This document shows, piece by piece, positions 57,699-64,000 of a stretch of DNA of 64,000 bases. A model generated the notes under the pieces. The model made no database searches. It was given only the letters and a program-made list of their open reading frames with translations, and was not told where the DNA came from. This DNA is from Altererythrobacter sp. BO-6 (GTDB taxonomy: Bacteria > Pseudomonadota > Alphaproteobacteria > Sphingomonadales > Sphingomonadaceae), in contig NZ_CP049259.1 in assembly GCF_011047315.1 (NCBI RefSeq), forward strand, positions 124,001 through 188,000, read 5' to 3'. The stretch's first letter is position 1. Each line of letters begins with the position of its first letter. A program made the translations under genes and the position numbers.

Positions 57699-59057
57699 AT
57701 GCGTCTTTTCGTTTCTAATCCGCTTGCCCGCGGCAAGGGGGCACGGCATCTCGCGCTCGCCATTGCACTGGCGACCGGCACGGCGATGCTGAGCGGTATG
57801 GTGGCCGAGCCTGCGTTCGCCCAGCGCGAGAAAAAGGAGCGTAAGAAGGACGAAGGCAAGCCACAATATTCCAAGGAATTCGTGGCCGTCTATCAGCCGC
57901 TGAGCGCAGCCGTGAATGCGGAAGGGGCCGATGTTGCAAGCCTCAAGGCGCAATTCCCCGGTTTGCTGGCGGCTTCGCTGAATCCTGATGAGAAGATGGT
58001 AGCAGGCAACCTGATCTACAACGCGGGCGTGCGCGGCAACGATCGCCAGCTGCAATTGCAGGGCATGACCACGATGCTTGAAAGCGGCAAAGTGGAAGCA
58101 GACCAGGTGGGGCGCTTCAATTTCATCGCTTACCAGCTTGCCAGCGCCCTGGGCCAGCATGCGCAATCGCGCGCATATTTGCAGACCGCGATCGATCAGA
58201 ACTTCACGCTGGAAAACGTTTCGGCAGCCGACCTGCGCATCGCGATGGCGGAAAGCTATTTCGCGGAAAACAACTTCGCGCAGGGCCTCGACTATCTTTC
58301 GCGGGCGATTGCCAACGTCCAGGCATCCGGCCAGAAGGTTGACGAAAGCTGGTACCGCCGCGGTTTGAGCGTGGGCTATACCAACAAGATCGTGCCTCAG
58401 GTCTATGAAGTCGTGGCCAGCTGGGTGGGCGATTACCCGAGCCCGACCAACTGGCGCGACGCGGTGAACATCGCGCGCAATCTGAATTCCTTCGAAGCGC
58501 CCGAAATGCTCGATCTGATGCGCTTGTCGTATCGCGTCGATGGGCTGCTGGAGAAGTACGAATACAGCGACTATGTCGAAGCGGCAGATGCCCGGCGCCT
58601 TCCCCGCGAGGTTAAGCGAGTCATCGAGCGGGCCTATGCAAAGGGGCATGCCAGCAAGGACGACATCTATCTGTCGGACGCGCTGACCCAGGCAAACGCA
58701 CGTATCTCAAGCGACGAAGCGGACCTGCCGGCGCTCGAGCGCGATGCCCGCGCTGCAAGTGCGCCATTGCGCACCGTGGTTGCGGCCGGGGATACCTTCC
58801 TGAGCTATGGCCAATACGACAAGGCAGAAGAGTTCTACATCAAGGCATTGGGCATGCCGGGTTCCAACACTGCGCTCGTCCTGACCCGCCTTGGCATCGC
58901 ACAGACAGAGCTGGGCAAATATGGCGAGGCGCAGGCCACCTTCGGCAAGGTCGAAGGGATCCGCGCGCCGATTGCGCGGTTGTGGAGCACCTATTCCAAG
59001 CAAAAGGCTGGCGCGGTTGCTCCGGCCGCTGCACCGGCGGTCGCAACTGGTAGCTAA
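57699..59057 (+). CDS. Secreted TPR-like protein
   Basis: 452 residues. A long signal peptide (HLALAIALATGTAMLSGMVA, cleavage near AFA-QRE) is followed by a charged linker (REKKERKKDEGK) and helical repeats of tetratricopeptide type: NFIAYQLASALGQHAQSRAY, YFAENNFAQGLDYLSRAIAN and FLSYGQYDKAEEFYIKALGM. It is probably periplasmic and serves in protein contacts. The specific role is unknown. The ATG at 57699 follows CCAGGAGAC. A strong terminator comes just behind the gene, so it is a single-gene transcript. Confidence 0.85.
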   Translation: MRLFVSNPLARGKGARHLALAIALATGTAMLSGMVAEPAFAQREKKERKKDEGKPQYSKEFVAVYQPLSAAVNAEGADVASLKAQFPGLLAASLNPDEKMVAGNLIYNAGVRGNDRQLQLQGMTTMLESGKVEADQVGRFNFIAYQLASALGQHAQSRAYLQTAIDQNFTLENVSAADLRIAMAESYFAENNFAQGLDYLSRAIANVQASGQKVDESWYRRGLSVGYTNKIVPQVYEVVASWVGDYPSPTNWRDAVNIARNLNSFEAPEMLDLMRLSYRVDGLLEKYEYSDYVEAADARRLPREVKRVIERAYAKGHASKDDIYLSDALTQANARISSDEADLPALERDARAASAPLRTVVAAGDTFLSYGQYDKAEEFYIKALGMPGSNTALVLTRLGIAQTELGKYGEAQATFGKVEGIRAPIARLWSTYSKQKAGAVAPAAAPAVATGS

Positions 59058-59080
59058 GCCAGCAAAAAGTTGAAAAAGGA

Positions 59081-59112
59081 AAGGCGCGGCCCTGCATAGG
59101 GTCGCGCCTTTT
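59081..59112 (+). terminator. Intrinsic terminator of the TPR-like gene
   Basis: AAGGCGCGGCCC (59081-59092) pairs with GGGTCGCGCCTT (59099-59110), 12 pairs with one G-T, around the loop TGCATA, followed by TTTT overlapping the stem end. It is 23 bases after the stop of the TPR-like gene. Confidence 0.8.
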
Positions 59113-59131
59113 GCATTGCGGCTATCTGAAT

Positions 59132-59845
59132 TCAGCGCAGGCGCCTGACATAAACCTGCCCGTCCGTACCGCGCTTCAGTTCGAACCGGTCGAGCGACCG
59201 GAGCAATTCTGACAGCCTGCGGAACCCGTAGTTGCGGACATCGAAACTCGAACGGTTGCCCGCGATCTGGCCGACTTCCTGCAATTTGGCAAAACCGTCA
59301 TCATCACGGCTTGCGGCTTTCCAAGCACCGCCCAGCAATTCGATGAGCTCTTCGTCAACGGCGTTCTCCCCCTTGCCGGGGGCATTGCCGCTGCCGCCAT
59401 CTTCCTTCATCAGCTTGCCGATATCGATAAAGCGGGTGCAGGCGGTGCGCAGCGCTTCAGGCGTCTTGGTGTCGCCAAAGCAATAAACGGGCAATCCATC
59501 CTGGCGCAGCCGAGTGACGAGCGGGGTAAAGTCGCTGTCGCTGCTCATGATCCCGAAACCGTCGACCTTGCCCTGATAAAGCAGGTCAACTGCATCGATC
59601 GTCATGGCCATGTCGGTCGCATTCTTGCCGCGGGTCAGGTCGAATTGCTGGTGCGGGCGGATGCCATAACGGTTGGTGATATCGGCCCAGCGCTTCAACG
59701 CGTCCTTGGCCCAATTGCCGTAAGCGCGGCGAATGTTCACCTGCCCCAGTTCGGCCAACACGGTTAGGACGGCATTGATGCCGCCAGGATCGACATTGTC
59801 TGCGTCGATCAGCAGCGCGATGTTTTTTGCATTTGTTTCTGACAT
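59132..59845 (-). CDS. NYN domain protein (LabA/DUF88 family) with C-terminal OST-HTH-like region
   Basis: 237 residues. The N-terminal 145 residues form a NYN domain, a PIN-like ribonuclease fold. Its acidic metal ligands are visible: Asp14/Asp16 in LLIDADNVDPGG, KNATDMAMTIDAVDLLYQ and MSSDSDFTPLVTRLR. After a Gly-rich linker comes a domain of about 75 residues (ELLGGAWKAASRDDDGFAKL, NYGFRRLSELLRSLDRFEL) like the OST-HTH/LOTUS fold, which binds RNA in other proteins. It may be an RNA-cleaving or RNA-binding protein. The target is unknown. Confidence 0.88.
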   Translation of the reverse strand: MSETNAKNIALLIDADNVDPGGINAVLTVLAELGQVNIRRAYGNWAKDALKRWADITNRYGIRPHQQFDLTRGKNATDMAMTIDAVDLLYQGKVDGFGIMSSDSDFTPLVTRLRQDGLPVYCFGDTKTPEALRTACTRFIDIGKLMKEDGGSGNAPGKGENAVDEELIELLGGAWKAASRDDDGFAKLQEVGQIAGNRSSFDVRNYGFRRLSELLRSLDRFELKRGTDGQVYVRRLR

Positions 59846-59884
59846 GGCGCCTAATTGGGGCCGGGGCAGGGTGCGGGCAAGCGA

Positions 59885-60526
59885 TTATTCGACCGGCTCG
59901 AATGCGCCCTTCGTTTCATCCAGTACGTAAAGCACGCCTTCCGATATCGCAAAGAAGGCACCGCGCAGCTTCACCGCGCCGCTCCGCTCCTTTTCGGCAA
60001 CCCACGGAAAGGTACGCAGGTTGGCGAGGCTGACCTTGACCGCTTCCATTTCCATCGCGCGCTCTGCTTCGCGGCCTTCGGTCCCGTAACGTGCGGCAAC
60101 CGGTTCGCGCGCGTGATCGAGCAAGTGGATCCAATCGGCGATGAAACCCCCTTCGCCGGGCTCGTTGCCGTGCAAGTCCTGTGTCAGGGCTGCCTTGCAC
60201 CCGCCGCACATGCCATGCCCCATCACCACGATCTGCTTCACTTGCAGCATCTGGACGGCAAACTCGACCGCAGCGGACACCCCGTGGTGGCCCGGCGCGT
60301 TTTCGAATGGGGGGACCAGTGCAGCAACGTTGCGCACTACAAAGATGCGGCCGGGATCGACATCGAATATCTGCGCCGGATCGACCCGGCTGTCGCTGCA
60401 GCCGATGATCATCAGTTCGGGGCGCTGGCCCTCGCGCACCAGCTCGTCATAGCGGGCCTTCTGGCGCGGGTAGCCTTCGTGGCGAAAGCGCCGGTATCCT
60501 TTCAGCAGTTCGGCAAATTCAGGCAC
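59885..60526 (-). CDS. Beta-carbonic anhydrase
   Basis: 213 residues. It interconverts CO2 and bicarbonate in the cytoplasm. Zinc ligands and catalytic dyad are Cys43, Asp45 and Arg47 in IIGCSDSRVDP, with His104 and Cys107 in VMGHGMCGGC. IFVVRNVAALVPP is the other family signature. Full length for a Can/CynT-type enzyme. It is the third gene of the sbtA, sbtB-like, carbonic anhydrase set on the minus strand, 26 bases after the sbtB-like stop, which suggests joint work on bicarbonate supply. Confidence 0.96.
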   Translation of the reverse strand: MPEFAELLKGYRRFRHEGYPRQKARYDELVREGQRPELMIIGCSDSRVDPAQIFDVDPGRIFVVRNVAALVPPFENAPGHHGVSAAVEFAVQMLQVKQIVVMGHGMCGGCKAALTQDLHGNEPGEGGFIADWIHLLDHAREPVAARYGTEGREAERAMEMEAVKVSLANLRTFPWVAEKERSGAVKLRGAFFAISEGVLYVLDETKGAFEPVE

Positions 60527-60552
60527 TTTCTGCGTCCCCCCAGAGCATCATG

Positions 60553-60861
60553 CTAGAAACGTTCGCCCCTGATCACCTGCACATCCCACATGCTGAAGAG
60601 CAGCCCGTGCGATGTCAGGATCGGGGCAATATCCTCTGCCAGTTGCATCGCCTTGTCCTCCGGCGCGATTGTCAGCACCAGGACCTTGTCGGTGCCCATC
60701 ACGCGTTCTTCGCGCCAGCGCCCCTCGCGGCCCTTGCCGGATTCAACCGGAGTCACCGTCCAGCCGGTGATTCCCACCTTGTCGATGGCAGTGGTCACAC
60801 GTTTGACCAGCGCCTTGTCGGTCAGGATTTCGATGCGTTTGCGGATCACGGTCTCGATCAT
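60553..60861 (-). CDS. PII-like protein next to SbtA (SbtB-like)
   Basis: 102 residues with the PII fold pattern: VIRKRIEILTDKALVKRVTT, then VGITGWTVTPVESGKGREGR and KVLVLTIAPEDKAMQLAEDI, and a final strand MWDVQVIRGERF. The G-x-T-G-x-T-V and G-K-G-x-x-x-R spacing matches SbtB proteins. It lacks the C-terminal CGPxGC redox loop of cyanobacterial SbtB. In cyanobacteria SbtB binds adenyl nucleotides and blocks SbtA. The ATG overlaps the sbtA stop by four bases, which supports the pairing. Confidence 0.8.
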   Translation of the reverse strand: MIETVIRKRIEILTDKALVKRVTTAIDKVGITGWTVTPVESGKGREGRWREERVMGTDKVLVLTIAPEDKAMQLAEDIAPILTSHGLLFSMWDVQVIRGERF

Positions 60862-61844
60862 GGCGCGCTGGCTCCCATCATGCCTGCCAGCGCGCTCGCG
60901 GTCGCGCTGATCAAGCCGATATTGACGAGGATGTTGAAGGGGAAGGTCAGGCTGAGCGACATCGTCAGGTAGATGCCCGGGTCAGCTTCGGGCAGGGCGA
61001 GCCGCATCGCCGCCGGGACGGCGATATAGCTGGCGCTGGCGCACAGCACGCCCAGCGCGGCAGCGGAACCGACGTCCAGGCCGATGATCGTGCCCAGCGC
61101 TGCGCCCAATGCTCCGTTCACCAGCGGCAGACCGATTGCGATCACGACCAGCCGCCAGGTCAGCGCGCGGGCATCCATGATCCGGCGCGCCGCGATCAGC
61201 CCCATGTCCAGCAGAAACAGGCAAAGTACGCCCTTGAAACCAGCCTCGAAGAAGGGGCTGACCTCGGAAAAGCCGTCGCCCCCCCCGATCATGCCGATCG
61301 CAAACGCGCCCAAAAGCAGGACCACCGAAGCATTGAAGAATACCTCGTGCAGCAATTCGCCCTTGGACTGGTCGCCCTTGCTGCCCATACCGCGGGCCAG
61401 CAAAAGGCCCGAGAGGATAGCGGGCGTTTCCATCGCCGCCATCACCGCCACCATATAGCCGCCGGGCGGTTTGCTCTGTGCCTCAAGGATCTCGACCGCG
61501 GTGACGAAGGTTACCACGCTGACCGAGCCGTAATGCGCCGCGACTGCACCGGCATTGATCCGGTCAAGCCTGCCAAAGCCCTTGATCAGGGCATAGGCGG
61601 CAAAGGGGATCAGGAAACTTGCGGCAATGCCGGCACCAAGCGCCGCCAGCACCGTGCTGTCGATCCCGGATTTCGAAACCGCGACCCCGCCTTTAAGGCC
61701 GATCGCCGCCATCAGGTAAAGCGACATGCCCTTCGCAATCGCCTCGGGGATGGCAAGGTCCGAGCGGGCGAAAGCAGCCACCATGCCCAGCACGAAAAAC
61801 AGCACTACGGGCGAGGTGAAAGTCTGCAGTGTCGTAGCGTCCAT
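60858..61844 (-). CDS. sbtA: SbtA family sodium-dependent bicarbonate transporter
   Basis: 328 residues with about ten membrane helices in two inverted halves. It matches the SbtA (DUF897) family of sodium/bicarbonate symporters of the inner membrane: AIGLKGGVAVSKSGIDSTVL in the first half, LFLLDMGLIAARRIMDARAL in the middle, and AALGVLCASASYIAVPAAMR in the second half. It is followed by an SbtB-like gene (ATGA overlap) and a carbonic anhydrase gene. Outside cyanobacteria the transport has rarely been tested, so the substrate is an inference from the family. Confidence 0.87.
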   Translation of the reverse strand: MDATTLQTFTSPVVLFFVLGMVAAFARSDLAIPEAIAKGMSLYLMAAIGLKGGVAVSKSGIDSTVLAALGAGIAASFLIPFAAYALIKGFGRLDRINAGAVAAHYGSVSVVTFVTAVEILEAQSKPPGGYMVAVMAAMETPAILSGLLLARGMGSKGDQSKGELLHEVFFNASVVLLLGAFAIGMIGGGDGFSEVSPFFEAGFKGVLCLFLLDMGLIAARRIMDARALTWRLVVIAIGLPLVNGALGAALGTIIGLDVGSAAALGVLCASASYIAVPAAMRLALPEADPGIYLTMSLSLTFPFNILVNIGLISATASALAGMMGASAP

Positions 61845-61923
61845 TGCCCCGCGTTAGCCATGCATACCTATCTCGACAAGCGGCACCATTGCGCCTTGCA
61901 CAGCCTTTCCCTAGATGGGCGCC

Positions 61924-62880
61924 ATGAACGACCTTTCTTCCACGCCGCCCGCATCGGACGGGCCGCGGCCACCGCGCCAGCGCAAGCCTGACTGGATTCG
62001 CGTAAAGGCGCCGGTCAGCGAGGGGTACAACGAGACGCGCAGGCTGATGCGCGAGCTCAACCTCAACACCGTGTGCGAAGAAGCGGCATGCCCGAATATC
62101 GGCGAATGCTGGACCAAGAAGCACGCCACGGTCATGATCCTGGGTGATGTGTGCACGCGCGCTTGCGCCTTCTGTAACGTCAAGACCGGCATGCCGCGCA
62201 TGGTCGATCCGATGGAGCCGGAAAACGTTGCGATCGCGGCCGGCAAGATGGGCCTTGAGCATATCGTCGTGACCAGCGTCGATCGCGACGATTTGCCCGA
62301 TGGCGGGGCAGGGCAGTTCGTGAAGGTGATCAAGGCGCTGCGCCGCGAGACGCCGGGCACGACGATCGAGATCTTGACGCCCGATTTCCGCGGCAAGATG
62401 CGCGCCGCGGTCGAGGCGATTTGTGAAGCCGGGCCAGATGTTTACAACCATAACCTCGAGACCGTGCCGCGGCTTTACCCGACCATTCGCCCCGGCGCGC
62501 GTTATTACGCGTCGCTGCGTTTGCTCGAGGAAGTGAAGCGCCAAGATCCGATGATCTTCACCAAATCCGGCATCATGCTGGGGCTGGGGGAACAGCGGCT
62601 TGAAGTGCATCAGGTGATGGACGACATGCGCAGCGCGGAAGTCGATTTCATCACCATCGGGCAGTACCTGCAGCCGACGCCGAAGCATGCCACGGTCGAG
62701 GAATTTGTCACGCCCGATGCATTCAAGGCTTATGGCTCGATTGCCCGCGCGAAAGGCTTCCTTCAGGTTGCGGCAAGCCCGCTGACCCGCTCAAGCTATC
62801 ACGCGGGCGAGGATTTCGCACAGATGAAGGCCGCCCGCGCTGAAAAGCTGGCCAAGGCGGCAGCCCGCGAAAAGGCCTGA
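61924..62880 (+). CDS. lipA: Lipoyl synthase
   Basis: 318 residues from the ATG at 61924 (three codons earlier there is another). A radical SAM enzyme that inserts two sulfurs into octanoyl groups bound to lipoyl domains, such as the one on PdhB in this window. The auxiliary cluster ligands are in [12 protein letters not shown], the radical SAM cluster in CTRACAFC, and the Ser ligand in [28 protein letters not shown] is another family signature. The stop shares a base with the start of the COQ10-type gene. Confidence 0.98.
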   Translation: MNDLSSTPPASDGPRPPRQRKPDWIRVKAPVSEGYNETRRLMRELNLNTVCEEAACPNIGECWTKKHATVMILGDVCTRACAFCNVKTGMPRMVDPMEPENVAIAAGKMGLEHIVVTSVDRDDLPDGGAGQFVKVIKALRRETPGTTIEILTPDFRGKMRAAVEAICEAGPDVYNHNLETVPRLYPTIRPGARYYASLRLLEEVKRQDPMIFTKSGIMLGLGEQRLEVHQVMDDMRSAEVDFITIGQYLQPTPKHATVEEFVTPDAFKAYGSIARAKGFLQVAASPLTRSSYHAGEDFAQMKAARAEKLAKAAAREKA

Positions 62881-63341
62881 TGCCCGGTATCCGAGAAACG
62901 CGGCGGCTGCCCTATAGCGCCGAACAGATGTTCGACCTGGTGGCCGATGTCGCCCGCTATGCCGAATTCCTGCCGTGGGTCATCGCCACCCGCGTACGTT
63001 CCGACAGCGAGACCGAAATGATCGCGGACATGGTGGTCGGCTTCAAATCTTTGCGCGAGAAATTCACCTCAAGGGTTGAGAAGGAACGCCCGCGCATGAT
63101 CGATGTGCACTACGTCGACGGGCCGCTGCGCGATCTCGACAACACCTGGATCTTTCGCCCGCACCCGGATGGCGGATGCGAAATCGATTTCACGGTCGAA
63201 TTCGCGTTCAAGAGCCGAATGTTCGAGCGGCTTGCGGGCCAGTATTTCGACCGCGCCTTCCACAAGATGGTGGCCGCGTTCGAAGCGCGCGCGGCGGAAG
63301 TTTACGGCAGCAACAGTTCCAGCGCGCACAGCGCGGCCTGA
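62880..63341 (+). CDS. COQ10/RatA-type START-like protein
   Basis: 153 residues. A polyketide-cyclase/START-like fold: PYSAEQMFDLVADVARYAEF near the start, FLPWVIATRVRSDSE, FKSLREKFTSRVEKERPRMI and the end [18 protein letters not shown]. This matches COQ10/RatA proteins, which bind ubiquinone in mitochondria and help respiration. The E. coli member RatA was also described as affecting ribosomes. The ubiquinone role is more likely here. It is coupled to lipA by TGATG. The 3' end overlaps the convergent cinA-like gene by 40 bases. Confidence 0.93.
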   Translation: MPGIRETRRLPYSAEQMFDLVADVARYAEFLPWVIATRVRSDSETEMIADMVVGFKSLREKFTSRVEKERPRMIDVHYVDGPLRDLDNTWIFRPHPDGGCEIDFTVEFAFKSRMFERLAGQYFDRAFHKMVAAFEARAAEVYGSNSSSAHSAA

Positions 63342-63823
63342 CGGCGCACTTCGGCGCGGTTCATATCCGCGAACAGCTTCAGCTCGCCTTCGGGCTTGGC
63401 ACCGTCTCCGCGGGTCGCCCGCGCGAACACGACCGTGCCGACCGGCTTGAGTTTGGATCCCCCATCGGGCCCGGCAACGCCGCTAATTGCCACTGCCACA
63501 TCGGCATGGCTGTGCTTCAGCGCCCCTTCCGCCATCGCCCAGACGCACGCGATCGAAACGGCGCCAAAGGTTTCGATGATGTCGAGCGGGACACCCAGGC
63601 TCTCCATCTTGGCTTCGTTCGAATAGGTCACGAAGCCGCGATCGAGCACTGCGGAGGAGCCAGGGATTTCGGTGATCGCCGCCGCCACCAGCCCGCCAGT
63701 GCAGCTTTCTGCGAGAGCAATCTTCCGGCCAATTGCCGCGTTGGCCTCGACCACCTTGCGCGCCAGCGCGTCGATATCGGCGGGAAGCAGGCTGCCAGGT
63801 TCGATTGGTGTGTCTTCGCTCAT
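63302..63823 (-). CDS. pncC: CinA family nicotinamide-nucleotide amidohydrolase (PncC-type)
   Basis: 173 residues: only the C-terminal CinA domain, as in E. coli YgaD/PncC. It deamidates nicotinamide mononucleotide to recycle it to NAD. The signature [20 protein letters not shown] and the stretch [20 protein letters not shown] are clear. The gene overlaps the COQ10-type gene at its 3' end and the IspF stop at its start (ATGA), so it follows ispF in one transcript. No DNA-uptake role is implied by the old name. Confidence 0.92.
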   Translation of the reverse strand: MSEDTPIEPGSLLPADIDALARKVVEANAAIGRKIALAESCTGGLVAAAITEIPGSSAVLDRGFVTYSNEAKMESLGVPLDIIETFGAVSIACVWAMAEGALKHSHADVAVAISGVAGPDGGSKLKPVGTVVFARATRGDGAKPEGELKLFADMNRAEVRRQAALCALELLLP

Positions 63824-64000
63824 TGGTTCCTCTGCAGGCTGACCATGGCCTGCGCAGCAATGCCTTCGCCGCGGCCGGTGAAGCCGAGCCGCTCGGTAGT
63901 GGTTGCCTTCACGCTCACTTGCGATACATCAACGCACAGGAGCTCTGCCAGTTTCAATCGCATAGCGTCCCGATGCGGGCCGATCTTGGGCTCCTCGCAA
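63820..64000 (-). CDS. ispF: IspF domain, C-terminal end (ispF or bifunctional ispDF), cut by the window edge
   Basis: The last 59 residues of 2-C-methyl-D-erythritol 2,4-cyclodiphosphate synthase, an enzyme of the MEP isoprenoid pathway. The visible part reads [19 protein letters not shown] and [20 protein letters not shown], ending SLQRNQ. The KATTTE and [11 protein letters not shown] motifs identify the family. In sphingomonads IspD and IspF are usually fused, so the whole is probably ispDF. The start lies beyond 64000. The stop overlaps the cinA-like start by four bases. Confidence 0.93.
   Translation of the reverse strand, partial: CEEPKIGPHRDAMRLKLAELLCVDVSQVSVKATTTERLGFTGRGEGIAAQAMVSLQRNQ

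Overview
The window is an ordinary chromosomal stretch of a GC-rich alphaproteobacterium, most likely order Sphingomonadales and plausibly Erythrobacteraceae. The call rests on gene order and family type: a nuo operon running into birA-coaX-rnj-DUF1467; gltX-gltA divergent from comEC, which converges on lexA; an alphaproteobacterial SOS box of the form GTTC-N7-GTTC; ftsB-pdhA-pdhB with a lipoylated E1 beta; and an IspF tail next to a CinA-like gene. No transposon, prophage or CRISPR array is visible.

Layout. 1-11.1 kb: the 3' part of the complex I operon (nuoF-nuoN, plus strand), interrupted only by a short REP-like inverted repeat between nuoJ and nuoK. 11.1-14.6 kb: birA, coaX, rnj and a DUF1467 membrane protein, translationally linked to nuoN. 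14.6-21.4 kb: the least understood part, with a large membrane-anchored coiled-coil protein (minus) facing away from a plus-strand row: an Hpt-like protein lacking the phospho-accepting His, a frameshifted nucleotidyltransferase-like/membrane protein, an unknown helical protein, and a histidine-kinase-like protein whose H-box His is Pro. 21.2-35.7 kb: gltX-gltA, comEC, lexA, moeA, moaC and a compact trpE-(DUF2233 lipoprotein)-trpG-trpD-trpC operon behind a PpiD-like foldase gene. 35.9-41.6 kb: tpiA, secG, pyrG, a candidate small RNA with a perfect intrinsic terminator, an hsp20 gene with a ROSE-type RNA thermometer hairpin, grxC, a nitrilase-family gene, a DUF1178 gene and tRNA-Arg(CCT). 41.6-47.7 kb: haloalkane dehalogenase, MscS channel, acyl-CoA dehydrogenase, ftsB, pdhA, pdhB. 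47.7-54.6 kb: tadE/tadE/tadG pseudopilin genes, a small phytoene-synthase-like gene, an EF-hand protein, an outer-membrane barrel, trmFO and a YhhN-family gene. 54.6-64 kb: gyrA, a secreted TPR-like protein, a NYN-domain protein, a three-gene bicarbonate module (sbtA, sbtB-like, beta-carbonic anhydrase), lipA, a COQ10-type gene, a CinA-like amidohydrolase gene and the end of ispF/ispDF.

Four genes (rnj, the nucleotidyltransferase-like gene, lexA and the first tadE) each need a one- or two-base shift to read through. Either the sequence carries indel errors at about one per 16 kb or some of these genes are really broken; the lexA case matters most because the shift falls at the catalytic Ser codon. 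The clearest regulatory signals are the SOS box before lexA, the ROSE-like hairpin over the hsp20 ribosome binding site, and three strong hairpin terminators.
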